This document shows, in pieces, positions 25,801-33,382 of a DNA stretch of 64,000 bases. Within the stretch, counting starts at the first letter, position 1. Each line of letters starts with the position of its first letter. The translations under genes were made by a program, and so were the position numbers. The notes under the pieces were generated by a model. It did no database searches, had not been told where the DNA came from, and saw nothing but the letters and a program-made list of their open reading frames with translations. The stretch comes from Thermoplasmata archaeon (GTDB lineage: Archaea; Thermoplasmatota; Thermoplasmata; Lutacidiplasmatales; UBA184): contig JAKIWI010000001.1 of NCBI GenBank assembly GCA_022750115.1, positions 19,490 through 83,489 of the forward strand, in the 5' to 3' direction.

Positions 25801-27441
25801 CTCTCGGCCAACGCCTCCCTGATCGTTACGTTCTCGCCGCTCCTGTACCCGGTCACGTTCGTGGCCGACTCCCCGACGAGCATCGTCGGTGGGTTCGTCA
25901 ACGGTTCCCTCCTCGGCAGCGGCGACACGGTGTGGCTCCGGAACGGCACCTACCCCGTCTCGGCGGTGGTGGCCTCCGGGGCGACGTTCTTGAAGTGGAC
26001 CCCGTCCTCGCCGGGGCTTCGGGTCGCCCCGCCGGGGTCGAACGGGACGAACCTGACCGTCCTGGGCCCGGGGACGGTGTACGCCCTGGTCACGGGGGGA
26101 ACGGTCGCGCCGGTCGTGAGCGCCTCGATCTCGCCGGGCCCGGCGACGCTCCTTCCCGGGGCCGCCGCCAACTTCTCGGTCACCGCGAGCTGCGCGGGCA
26201 ACACCACCTGCGCTCCGGGCACCATCTACACGTGGTCGCTCTCCAACCCGACGGCGGGGTCGCTGAACCGCTCCTCGGGCGCAAACGTCCGGTTCACCGC
26301 GGCCGTCGTGTACGCCAGCACCGACCTCGTCGTCGACGCCAGCCTCGGCGGAGCGATGGTGCGGAGCACGCCCGTCCTCGTCGCCGTCGTTCCGGCGCTC
26401 GTGGGTGCCCAGGTGAGCCCCCCGAGCACGAGCGTGTACGACGGCCAGGGCGTCGTTCTCGGCGCTGTGCTCACCTGCATGGCGAACCTGACGTGCCCGA
26501 GCGGAGGAGCGTTCGTCTGGAGCCTGGCCTCGCCGGCCCTCGGCTCGGTCGCCCCGCTCGGCGCGAACGGGAGCAGCCCGTCGACGGCGCGATTCACGGC
26601 GAGCCAGGACGTGGCCGGCGTCGAGAACCTCACGCTGTCGGTCGACCTCAACTCCGTTCGGATCAACGCGACCGCGCAAGTCTCGGTCGTGCGACCGCTC
26701 CTGACCGCCGTCAGCATCCGTCCGGTGTCGGTGACGGCGCGGGCGGGATCGCTCGTGAACCTGAGCGCGGCCGGGACCTGCACGCTCGACCTGCTCTGCC
26801 CCAGCCTCCCCGACTTCGCCTGGACCCTCTCCTCCCCGAGTCTCGGATCCCTCAGCATGGGCGGCGGCTCGCAGGTCCAATTCACGGCGGGGACTCTGAA
26901 TGTGAGCGGCTGGCTGAACGTCACCGGGACGCTGAACGGCGTCACGATCGACGCCCCCGCCGTCCGGGTCGTCGTCGAAACGAGCCCGAGCGTGTTGACC
27001 TCGGTCCAGGTGACGCCGTCGCTGGCGACCCTGACGGTCGGCGCGACGGAGGCGTTCTCGGCCACGCTCACGTGCACTCCCTCGCCGTGCCCGGCGGGGG
27101 CGACGGTGGTCTGGGCCGTGGTTCCGGCCGTCGGCACGCTCTCGACGACGTCGGGGGACTCCACGATCCTCACCGCGACTCTCGTGGGGACTGCGACCGT
27201 CTACGCGAACGCGACCCTAGGAGGAACGACCGTCTCGGGTTCGGCGTCGCCCGTCGTGGTAGGTCCCTCGGGAACCCTCGGCTCGACCTCGACACCGTTC
27301 TATGACAATCCCCTCCTCTGGGCGGCGATCGTCGTCGTCGGCGTCGTGGTGATCGCCGCGGCGCTGCTCTGGCGGCGCGGTTCGTCGGGCGGCTCGGCGG
27401 CCCACAACGCGCCCGGACCGAGCGAGTCGGCGCGCCGCTAG
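22879..27441 (+). CDS. Giant secreted surface protein with FxxW and Ig-like repeats
   Basis: A 1520-residue predicted surface protein: signal or anchor segment (about 20-45), a Pro-rich stretch, a Cys- and Trp-rich domain (about 115-545) of no known family, then a beta-repeat region with five widely spaced FxxW segments resembling divergent InlB-type repeats. Four Ig-like repeats of about 95 residues follow, each with a closely spaced Cys pair (six residues apart in the first three), and the protein ends in a C-terminal membrane helix with a basic, Ser-rich tail. It is dense in Asn-x-Ser/Thr sequons, making it a likely AglB substrate. The ATG is set by the adjacent GGGGGAG motif; an earlier in-frame start would lie inside the GNAT gene. 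Adhesin, S-layer-associated protein or extracellular binding protein are all possible. Confidence 0.85.
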   Translation: MKERGVPPARPMVGVARSFRLGVRLRRILVAVAIVAITTASYAALPTGLFPHAVTPSHRADGHVPASHASAPGARPTAVRTPPVAPSPLGKTPRVAYHVAGPHPQSWGGSTPPGAPAPRPTGALGARLSDNSSGLDQHCYGVWPTLGGQSQYYEGCYGHDEPGIDPYSNLVGSGGNVSWNVTLPVDRSPTQNQSDLYGAIWFSMGLNDPYAWMNTCFLELQFYPDSSWTSPGPTDNGQWAAAAVAWQIEASTGAENPCFYQPLLLDGHPGNFFSMTQGDTINVTMTGWSGDAAGESISVADVSSNQSSTLNLYNASANYPLDPSYATNSWTNALWWTPGGQLPISFAFETGHASNPSYPSNSSFGGCSPGAPPSTPTDPAVPCPSYDPGAWVNDTLLPWKIAAPTFFNSSARQQSTQVGFTQDLGALDYVDGGDVFGSFTFTCLGHETSAWCSYPWFSYACSDHAFNFGATDYPTTSVDFGKAREYQPRSTLDAAGLSYYPPSNTTVPACGATTATVTVQNLFGPEGNVSFLNQWITGTSTVAFPGLSLGNYSIFAQAAAGLTFVRWIANGSVSVANPGDASTNLWVAGSGGVLAVFGPANSTTGVFANITFASPTTGATFSVVTGAASDRFGVGHDPRTWDVTAGTTLQLLPGLYAIQGQPPAGHDFAGWSATSGVRVAADGLPDTILDVPVGANATLTAHYTTSTTVAFVDLFGDGLNGSFVLNGTTYPLLGVASLPVGSYDLDFVPSPGSHFLTWSVGGSAMMTNFSQSTRVTFEAGSSGIVAVGYSSVLVRLQDSGGHGEIAWNTLQNLSAVSVPSGTTVDENVTGFGFVGMTASASPGWVFRNWSVNNTSAAAVIPNASSPFVALVVNTSHGVSAVTVTANFAALASVSLAYSVTPVSGGFVDFGFNATYRSTGVASLPPGGAGTFAVAIPSPGYVVSGATAQNATLHLASSAGPGTRPWARWEWVVTNLSANASLIVTFSPLLYPVTFVADSPTSIVGGFVNGSLLGSGDTVWLRNGTYPVSAVVASGATFLKWTPSSPGLRVAPPGSNGTNLTVLGPGTVYALVTGGTVAPVVSASISPGPATLLPGAAANFSVTASCAGNTTCAPGTIYTWSLSNPTAGSLNRSSGANVRFTAAVVYASTDLVVDASLGGAMVRSTPVLVAVVPALVGAQVSPPSTSVYDGQGVVLGAVLTCMANLTCPSGGAFVWSLASPALGSVAPLGANGSSPSTARFTASQDVAGVENLTLSVDLNSVRINATAQVSVVRPLLTAVSIRPVSVTARAGSLVNLSAAGTCTLDLLCPSLPDFAWTLSSPSLGSLSMGGGSQVQFTAGTLNVSGWLNVTGTLNGVTIDAPAVRVVVETSPSVLTSVQVTPSLATLTVGATEAFSATLTCTPSPCPAGATVVWAVVPAVGTLSTTSGDSTILTATLVGTATVYANATLGGTTVSGSASPVVVGPSGTLGSTSTPFYDNPLLWAAIVVVGVVVIAAALLWRRGSSGGSAAHNAPGPSESARR
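26119..27260 (+). repeat. Four Ig-like protein repeats within the surface protein
   Basis: Four tandem units of about 290 nt each encode a beta domain with a shared plan: a Ser/Val-rich opening strand, a Cys pair (CAGNTTC, CMANLTC, CTLDLLC, CTPSPC), a VW-S-L or AW-T-L strand and a P-x-x-GSL turn. The units have diverged at DNA level, so this is an old protein-domain repeat rather than a recent duplication. Confidence 0.65.
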
Positions 27442-27481
27442 CGAACCGGGACGATCGGACTCCCGCGGACCGGTCGCCGCG

Positions 27482-29221
27482 CTAGGCGGCGGCGGGCGAG
27501 GCCGGCCGGAGGGGCGGCATCGCCGTCGCCTCGAGCACGGACGTCGGCACGGCGGCGAGCGCCTCGCGGTGCTCCCGGACGATCTGCTCGTAGGTCTCCG
27601 CGAGGCGCCGGGTTCCCTTCGCCCCCAGCCAGCCCGCCTGCTCGAGTTCGGTCAGCCCCGCATGGAGCCGGCGGTCGAGGTCGAGGTCGACCAGCACGTC
27701 CGCCCCGCGGACGATCTCGGTGGTGGCCTGCGCCAGCCACGGGTCGGTCGCGATCGCGTCCTCGATGGTCCTACGAAGGGCACCCTCGAACAGCGCGGTC
27801 CGCGGCTCGAGAGCGACGACAGAGCCGCCGAACAGGGCGCGGAAGGTGGACGCCGTGTTGGCCCGCTGGCGCGGTTGCATCGGCGGGAACACGGCGACGC
27901 GCGTGCCGTGGGGACCGCGCAGCAGCGCCATCCAGAGGGGGAACCAGACGACGCGCGTGCTCGGGATCCCCTCGGGAGAGACGAAGTACTGCTGCAGCGC
28001 GCCGCGTTGCTGGCGGCGGGCCGCGAGGTGCCCCTCGAGCGCGTCCATGACATCGTGCCCGACGGCCCCGAGCCGGTCGCGGAACAGTTCGCGCCCGGCG
28101 AGCCGGTCGGCCTCCGTGTACGCGACGGCGGTGACGCGTCCCGTCAGGGCGACGAGCGCGTTGCGCTGGCGCTCGTGGAGCGCCTCGAGACGCTCGAGCG
28201 ACTCGCGCACGGCCCGCTCCGAATCGTGGACCGAGGCTTTGGCGCGCCGGCCGCGATCGCGGTGGGGTGCGGCGTCCGTTCCCCGGTCGAGCGAGCGCGA
28301 TGCGAGCGACGCGGAGGTCCGCTGGTCGATGGTCCCGCGCGCCACGGTTGCCTGGCTTTCGCGGATGAGCTCGGACTCCCGCCGCAGCTCGGTGAGGACC
28401 GCGCTGTGGAGCCGTTCGGACTCGCGGGAGAGGTCGGAGCGGGCCCGCTGGAGATGGACCTCGCCCTCGCGCTGGACCTGCTCGGTCTCGGCATCGACGG
28501 TGACGAGCGCTCCCCCGAGGCAGTCGGCGACCTTCCCCCGGAGCCCGTCGAGCTGGACGAGCTCGGAGTCGAACCGGTCGACCCAGCGCGCGATCTGCTC
28601 GACCGCCGAGGCGTACCAGGAGTACTCGTGGCGCGCTGGGAGGAAGCCCGGATGCGAGGTCTGCGGCTCCCTCGGGAAGCTCGCCTGGGCGAGGACATCG
28701 AAGAGGAGCGGAGGGTCGACGGGGAGGAATCCCTCCACCGTGAGGACGTCGGAGCCCGGATCGGCGAGGAACCGGGGCTGCAGCTCTCCGAGGGTCGCCA
28801 GCAGGTCGACGGGGTCCCGCGGGACGTCGAGCGCCTCGTGGATCGGCCCGAGCGACGGGAGGAGCGAATGGCGGAACGTCCTCCGCCAGACTCCGGTCCC
28901 GTCGAACAGCGCGATGCGCCCCGGGGTCGGCGCCGGCAGGACCGCGATCGGCCAGTAGACGTTCGCGACCGCGTCGACGGCCTCCCGGGCCCCGAGCCCG
29001 AAGCGGGTCGCGAGGCTCGTCCGCTCGGCCTCGACGCACGCGAGGATCGTGGCGAGCACGACCGACTCCGACAGCTCGCGCGGGTCCCCGTCGGGCCCTG
29101 CGCCGAGCGCGAACCCCAGCGTCACCTCGCCGGTGTCGTCCGCGCGAAGTCGGGGGGGTACGGCGGGGTGGCTCACCGACGAGAACCGGGCCTCTCGGCT
29201 ACCCGGAAGAACTGCGGCCAT
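27482..29221 (-). CDS. Large coiled-coil protein of unknown function
   Basis: A 579-residue soluble protein. The N-terminal 240 residues are mixed alpha/beta; the middle (about 245-380) is strongly helical, charged and Gln/Arg/Glu-rich and should form a coiled coil; the C-terminal 200 residues are again globular with conserved-looking Trp/Pro segments. No family or catalytic motif is recognised. The start is taken as ATG 29221, because an earlier in-frame ATG (29257) is overlapped by a TATA box lying about 28 nt before 29221, fitting a leaderless mRNA. It stands alone, convergent with the surface protein gene. Confidence 0.75.
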   Translation of the reverse strand: MAAVLPGSREARFSSVSHPAVPPRLRADDTGEVTLGFALGAGPDGDPRELSESVVLATILACVEAERTSLATRFGLGAREAVDAVANVYWPIAVLPAPTPGRIALFDGTGVWRRTFRHSLLPSLGPIHEALDVPRDPVDLLATLGELQPRFLADPGSDVLTVEGFLPVDPPLLFDVLAQASFPREPQTSHPGFLPARHEYSWYASAVEQIARWVDRFDSELVQLDGLRGKVADCLGGALVTVDAETEQVQREGEVHLQRARSDLSRESERLHSAVLTELRRESELIRESQATVARGTIDQRTSASLASRSLDRGTDAAPHRDRGRRAKASVHDSERAVRESLERLEALHERQRNALVALTGRVTAVAYTEADRLAGRELFRDRLGAVGHDVMDALEGHLAARRQQRGALQQYFVSPEGIPSTRVVWFPLWMALLRGPHGTRVAVFPPMQPRQRANTASTFRALFGGSVVALEPRTALFEGALRRTIEDAIATDPWLAQATTEIVRGADVLVDLDLDRRLHAGLTELEQAGWLGAKGTRRLAETYEQIVREHREALAAVPTSVLEATAMPPLRPASPAAA

Positions 29222-29244
29222 GGTTCGCAGAAGGTGGCTCAATA

Positions 29245-29253
29245 CGTATAAAC
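29245..29253 (-). promoter_or_regulatory. TATA box of the coiled-coil protein gene
   Basis: GTTTATACG on the minus strand, about 28 nt before the ATG at 29221. It decides the start, since the longer in-frame choice would translate the box. Confidence 0.65.
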
Positions 29254-29363
29254 CCACACGCTCGAATCGCGCGGGGCCGTCGGGGCCTGCGCCGGGAACC
29301 CGCTCGCCGCGGTGCTCGCGTACGCTATCCTACGCGAACGGTGCCGGGTCGGGACGTCCACCT

Positions 29364-30179
29364 ATGCCCGTCGCGTCGAACGGTCTCGCCTACGACCTCG
29401 TCGGGGAGGGGACCGAGCCGATCGTCCTCGTTCACGGCTCGTGGTCGGACCGCTCGTCGTGGGACCCGCTCGTCCCGGTTCTCTCCGAATCGTTCCGGAT
29501 CCTCCGCTACGACCGGCGCGGCCACGGGGAGAGCCCCGCGCTGCCCGGCCTTCGCTCGGTCGCCTGGGAGGCCGACGAGCTGGGGGAGCTCCTCTCCGAC
29601 GCAGACCACTTCCCCGCGCACGTCCTCGGGATCTCCTACGGCGCCGCCGTCGCCCTCTCGCTGACGATCCGCCGCCCGGAGCTCATCCGGAGCGTCATCG
29701 TGCACGAGCCCCCGTTGGTCGCCTTCCCCGCCGTCGAGAACGACCCCGAGATGCGCACCGCGCGGCGGGAGCTCGAGGAGTATGCGAAGCGATTCCGGCA
29801 TTCCGCTCCCCCCGACGCGGCTCGGGAGTTCGCGGAGCGCTACGTCACCGGCCCGGGAGGATTCGACCGACTTCCCCCGCAGACCCAGAGCGCCTTCACC
29901 GAGGGCGCACCGAGCTGGCCCGACGAGCTCGGCGCCCTGGTGCGGGCCGACGTCGACCCCGGACTCTTGGGAGGCATCGACCTCCCGGCGCTCGTGTCCC
30001 GCGGGACCGTGAGCCCCCGCTACCTCTCCCACATCGCCGACGCCGTCGCGAAGGCGCTCCCGAACGCGGTCAGCCGTGACCTGGTCGGAGCGGGGCACTT
30101 TCCCCACGTGAGCCACCCCGCGCTCTACGGCGGGACCGTGCTCGCGTTCGCCCTCGAGCGGAACGTCCCCGTCTCCTGA
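29364..30179 (+). CDS. Alpha/beta-hydrolase fold protein
   Basis: A 271-residue alpha/beta hydrolase. Seen: the oxyanion-hole HGSW at 24-27, the nucleophile elbow GISYG with S91, an acid near 220, and the catalytic His in GAGHFPHVSHP near the C-terminus. The cap segment (about 120-190) is helical. There is no membrane segment. Carboxylesterase, epoxide hydrolase-like or lactonase activity are all compatible. ATG 29364 gives the normal family N-terminus; longer in-frame starts would overlap the divergent coiled-coil gene. Confidence 0.85.
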   Translation: MPVASNGLAYDLVGEGTEPIVLVHGSWSDRSSWDPLVPVLSESFRILRYDRRGHGESPALPGLRSVAWEADELGELLSDADHFPAHVLGISYGAAVALSLTIRRPELIRSVIVHEPPLVAFPAVENDPEMRTARRELEEYAKRFRHSAPPDAAREFAERYVTGPGGFDRLPPQTQSAFTEGAPSWPDELGALVRADVDPGLLGGIDLPALVSRGTVSPRYLSHIADAVAKALPNAVSRDLVGAGHFPHVSHPALYGGTVLAFALERNVPVS

Positions 30180-30197
30180 GCGGCCTCCTGGGGGGGA

Positions 30198-30749
30198 TCA
30201 GCCCGAGTGGGCTCGCCGCCGAAAGTCGGCGAGGACCGTGGGCGCGGCAGGGTCGCTCACGAGCACCCGCACCTCGTCCCCCGCCATGATCCGACCGGTC
30301 GACCGGATCGCCAAGTAGAACCCGGAGCGGGCGTTGGCGAGCATCCGGGTCGTCATGTCGTCCCTCGCGAACCGTGCGTTGAGCTTCGCGCAGGGGAGTC
30401 GCGGTCGAGTCACGGCCAGTTCCGCCGTCCCAATCCCGAGGAGATCCCCGATCCGGATCGCGTCCTCGTGCGCCCCCTCGAGGCTCAGGTTCTCCCCGAA
30501 CGTGCCCCAGGGCAATTCGGAGATTCCAAGCTCGGTCCGCCAAGGGTCGTAGTGCTCGGTCGGATAGGCGTAGACGGCCTTGTCGGGACCGCCGTGGACC
30601 CGGCGGTCCGCGCAGTCGTCGCCCGCGAGGCGCTCTTTTCCGACGGCGACCGACCCCAGGACCGGTCGTTTTCGGATCGCGCTCGTGGACGGGCGACCCC
30701 CCACGACGAGCGGTTCGGCCAGGCCGACGTTGACCGAGACCACCCTCAT
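30198..30749 (-). CDS. MOSC domain protein (YiiM-like)
   Basis: A 183-residue MOSC-domain protein. The family binds sulfur or molybdenum cofactor and in YiiM-type members reduces N-hydroxylated compounds. Seen: VHGGPDKAVYAYP (the HGG/DKAV block), the GENL segment, and RPRLPCAKLNARF with the conserved Cys. It corresponds to a stand-alone MOSC protein without the N-terminal beta-barrel. The ATG overlaps the stop of the GNAT gene upstream (ATGA), so the two are co-translated. Confidence 0.87.
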   Translation of the reverse strand: MRVVSVNVGLAEPLVVGGRPSTSAIRKRPVLGSVAVGKERLAGDDCADRRVHGGPDKAVYAYPTEHYDPWRTELGISELPWGTFGENLSLEGAHEDAIRIGDLLGIGTAELAVTRPRLPCAKLNARFARDDMTTRMLANARSGFYLAIRSTGRIMAGDEVRVLVSDPAAPTVLADFRRRAHSG

Positions 30750-31306
30750 CCCCGTCGGGCCTCCATCGCCGCGCGCGAGCGGAGCATGCGCCGCCGCTCG
30801 GTCGCCGTGAGCGGAAACTGCATCTCGGTCGTCGGGAGGAACCCCATTCGCGCGTAGACGCCCCGCCCCATCGCGGAGGCATGGAGGCCGACCCTTCCGT
30901 AGCCGAGACGGCGCGACAGGGCGGACACTTGGTTCACAATGTCCGTCGCCACGCCCCGTCCTCTCGCAGCGGGAACGGTGTACATCGACAAGATGTAGGG
31001 GGAACGTCGAGCGGGCGACCCGGGCCCGGGGTGGCTCGGCCGGAACCAGACCGCCCCGGTGCCCATCGCGACCCCCTTCGCGTCCTCGGCGACGAATGCG
31101 ACCAACTCCGCGCTGACGAGACGGGGCACCAGCCAGGCGAGGTACTCGGGACCGTGGCGAGCCAAAGCCGCGCGCGAGCGGCCGCCCATCTCGCGGAACA
31201 TTGCGACCCGGTGCGCGACCAACAGGTCGACGTCCTCGAGGGTCGCCCGGCGCAGGCGCGGATTCGGCGGGGCCGCATTGCGGGGGGAAGTCACAGCGCC
31301 TCCCAT
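30746..31306 (-). CDS. GNAT-family N-acetyltransferase
   Basis: A 186-residue GNAT enzyme with motif A (YTVPAARGRGVATDIVNQ) binding acetyl-CoA and a typical C-terminal segment (LHASAMGRGVYARMGF). The substrate is unknown. The first 12 codons are variable and a GTG at 31294 is an alternative start. It precedes the MOSC gene with an ATGA overlap. Confidence 0.82.
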   Translation of the reverse strand: MGGAVTSPRNAAPPNPRLRRATLEDVDLLVAHRVAMFREMGGRSRAALARHGPEYLAWLVPRLVSAELVAFVAEDAKGVAMGTGAVWFRPSHPGPGSPARRSPYILSMYTVPAARGRGVATDIVNQVSALSRRLGYGRVGLHASAMGRGVYARMGFLPTTEMQFPLTATERRRMLRSRAAMEARRG

Positions 31307-31339
31307 CGGGGCCGGACCGATAACACTGGGGTGGGTCGC

Positions 31340-31840
31340 TCAGTCGAGTTGTCGGCGGAACCGCTCCGCGACGTCTCGAGCGAGCCCCATGAGTCGCTCG
31401 GCGCGCGTGTCGTCGGGGGCGGTGACGAACAGGGCGACCCGCGGCGTTCCGACGCGAAGGTCGACGAAACGGGCGGGGTCTTCGTCGGTCTCGCCGGGAG
31501 TCCGCCGGCGTCGGGGACGGGATCGGTCGCGGAAGTCCATTCGCACGCGCAACTCGCCCAGTGCGTTGGGCGTGGTGAACCGTCGGCGCTCGTGGACCGC
31601 CCGATGCCACTGTCGGAGCCCGACCGACCCGCGCGGGCGCTCGAGCTCGAACCACGGCCCGAGCTCGACGTTCCGGTACGTCTCGTACTCTTGGACGCCG
31701 CGAAGCGCGAGGTCGACGTACCCGAGGAGGAATCCGAAGGCGAGCGGTCGGTCGTCGATGCCGGATCGCCCGAGCGGGTCGGCGTCGACGGTTTGCGCCG
31801 CGGGAACGGCCCCGCCGACGGCGGCCGTTCCCTCGCTCAT
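31340..31840 (-). CDS. Unknown protein at the end of the AIM24 cluster
   Basis: A 166-residue soluble protein without a recognised family. The first 30 residues are Ala/Gly-rich and probably disordered; the rest mixes aromatic and basic residues with an Arg-rich patch near 110. Its ATG overlaps the stop of the upstream AIM24 gene (ATGA), so it is the fifth gene of that unit. Function is unknown; the position suggests a shared role with the AIM24 proteins. Confidence 0.7.
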   Translation of the reverse strand: MSEGTAAVGGAVPAAQTVDADPLGRSGIDDRPLAFGFLLGYVDLALRGVQEYETYRNVELGPWFELERPRGSVGLRQWHRAVHERRRFTTPNALGELRVRMDFRDRSRPRRRRTPGETDEDPARFVDLRVGTPRVALFVTAPDDTRAERLMGLARDVAERFRRQLD

Positions 31841-32496
31841 CCGGGGCCGCCCGCCGGGTGTTTCGATGGGTCGAGGGTCTGCAGATAGACGTCGCCCGGG
31901 CCCTCGACGCGGAGCGCCTCGAAGCTGAGCGCGTGGCCCACGACCCCACCGCCGAGCGGCTGGTTGAACGCTTTCACGGTGACCGCGGCGTCCTTCATCA
32001 CGAGCGCCCCGTGGTCGACGTCCATCGCCTCGCCGGCGGCGAGGGTGAACTTGAGAATGTTCCCGTGGCCCTGGAACGCGAAGGTCCCCGGGCCGGTGAG
32101 GCGGTCCATCCAGAAGCCGATCATCCGCCCGATGCGCCCGGTCCCCTGGACGTAGAAGGTGTCGTACCGGACCGTATTCGTGGCCAGGAGGAGCGAATGC
32201 TCCGCCACGTCGACGGCCTTGCCGTCCTCGAGAACGATGACGCGGGTCTCCCCCGGACGGAAGCGGCTGAAGGCGACGTAGCCGGGCCCGGTGTACTCGT
32301 GCAGCTGGAACGGGAGCCCGCCGACGAGCGTCCGCTTCAGCGTGCCGAACACCCCGCCCTGGGTGAGCCACTTGTAGCCGAACCCGATCGACGGGTCGGA
32401 GTAGACCATGAGGCCGCCCTCGCAGTAGATCTGCTCGCCCGGTGCGAGCGTGGCGAGCGCGATCGGGATGAACTCCCCCTTGACCTCGACCTGCAC
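31837..32496 (-). CDS. AIM24 family protein, paralogue B
   Basis: A 219-residue member of the AIM24/DUF124 family, a beta-rich TRAP-like fold of unclear biochemical role that in yeast mitochondria affects inner-membrane organisation. The repeated LTGPGxxxxxxxGNI and GPGYVAFSR segments mark it. The GTG at 32496 was chosen because GAGG lies 5-8 nt upstream, it follows the previous stop by 8 nt, and its N-terminus then aligns residue-for-residue with those of the two neighbouring paralogues; a longer in-frame start would overlap the upstream gene. Confidence 0.85.
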   Translation of the reverse strand: MQVEVKGEFIPIALATLAPGEQIYCEGGLMVYSDPSIGFGYKWLTQGGVFGTLKRTLVGGLPFQLHEYTGPGYVAFSRFRPGETRVIVLEDGKAVDVAEHSLLLATNTVRYDTFYVQGTGRIGRMIGFWMDRLTGPGTFAFQGHGNILKFTLAAGEAMDVDHGALVMKDAAVTVKAFNQPLGGGVVGHALSFEALRVEGPGDVYLQTLDPSKHPAGGPG

Positions 32497-32504
32497 GACG
32501 ACCT

Positions 32505-33167
32505 CTACGTCCCGCTGTGGACGAGGACCATTCCCGGTCCGGTGATGTCGAGCACGGGGAGGGGAACGGGACCCGTCGACGCCATCGCCGGCGAGGCGAG
32601 CCAGTCGATGCGAAGGCCGACGGTGTTCGCGCACGCGAGCAGGCCGGCCACGCTCGTGCGCATCGCCTCGCCGGGCTGGAGGTTGAACGACAGGATGTTG
32701 CCGTACGATTGGTAGACGATCGTCCCGGGGCCGGTGAGCTCGTCCGCGAACAGGTAGGTGGTGGCCCGTTGGCCGTTCGCGTCGGGCACCGGCGACTGGT
32801 ACTGGGCGAGGACCATCGGATAGTACCGCACGCTCTCGTCGAAGCAGATCAGGTGGCCGTCCCGCAGCCGGATCGTCTGGCCCGGAGCCAGTTGGAGAAC
32901 CCGCACTTCGCCTCCCTTGTCGCGGGAGAAGGAGACGTGCCCCGGCCCCTCGAACTCCGCGAAGAAGTAGCTCTCCTCGCTGTCGCCGAGGGCGTGCATT
33001 CCCATCAGGTGGGTCCGGCTGACGCCGAGGGACTTCATCGTCCGCCGGTGGACCTGCACCTGGTGTTCTTTGTAGAGCATCAGGCCGTGCGCGGCGAGGA
33101 CCTTCTCGCCGTGGCGCAAAGTGACGAGCACCGCGGGGGCAATCCCCCCGACCGAATCCGCCTCCAT
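32505..33167 (-). CDS. AIM24 family protein, paralogue A
   Basis: A 220-residue AIM24-family protein with the same GPGHVSFSR and LTGPGTIVYQSYGNIL blocks as its neighbours. The ATG at 33167 is supported by a GGAGAGGAG ribosome-binding site and by the shared length and N-terminal alignment of the three paralogues (a P-x-x-L-x-TL pattern at residues 11-17). It is the most divergent of the three, with an extra Tyr/Gln-rich loop near 130-145. It lies 10 nt after the small zinc-ribbon gene. Confidence 0.85.
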   Translation of the reverse strand: MEADSVGGIAPAVLVTLRHGEKVLAAHGLMLYKEHQVQVHRRTMKSLGVSRTHLMGMHALGDSEESYFFAEFEGPGHVSFSRDKGGEVRVLQLAPGQTIRLRDGHLICFDESVRYYPMVLAQYQSPVPDANGQRATTYLFADELTGPGTIVYQSYGNILSFNLQPGEAMRTSVAGLLACANTVGLRIDWLASPAMASTGPVPLPVLDITGPGMVLVHSGT

Positions 33168-33177
33168 CTCCTCTCCG

Positions 33178-33366
33178 TTACTCCGGGGGCGGTCCGTCGA
33201 CGGCGAGCGCGTACGCGCCTCCGCAGTATTCGCAGCGCGCGTAGCCACCCTGGATGTTCTTCGCCGAGATCTTCGCCCCGCACCCCTTGCAGTTCATCTC
33301 CTGCAACGACGCACGGCTGATCGTCACTTCGGTCCGCTTTTTCACGAACTCCTCGGGGATCGGCAT
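33178..33366 (-). CDS. Small zinc-ribbon protein in the AIM24 cluster
   Basis: A 62-residue protein with one zinc ribbon: CKGC (26-29) and CEYC (45-48), about 15 residues apart, after a basic N-terminal segment. It sits between two AIM24 genes in the same orientation with gaps of 10 and 16 nt. It may be a subunit or regulator for the AIM24 proteins, but that is inferred from position only. Confidence 0.8.
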   Translation of the reverse strand: MPIPEEFVKKRTEVTISRASLQEMNCKGCGAKISAKNIQGGYARCEYCGGAYALAVDGPPPE

Positions 33367-33382
33367 GATCGAACTTGCTCCC

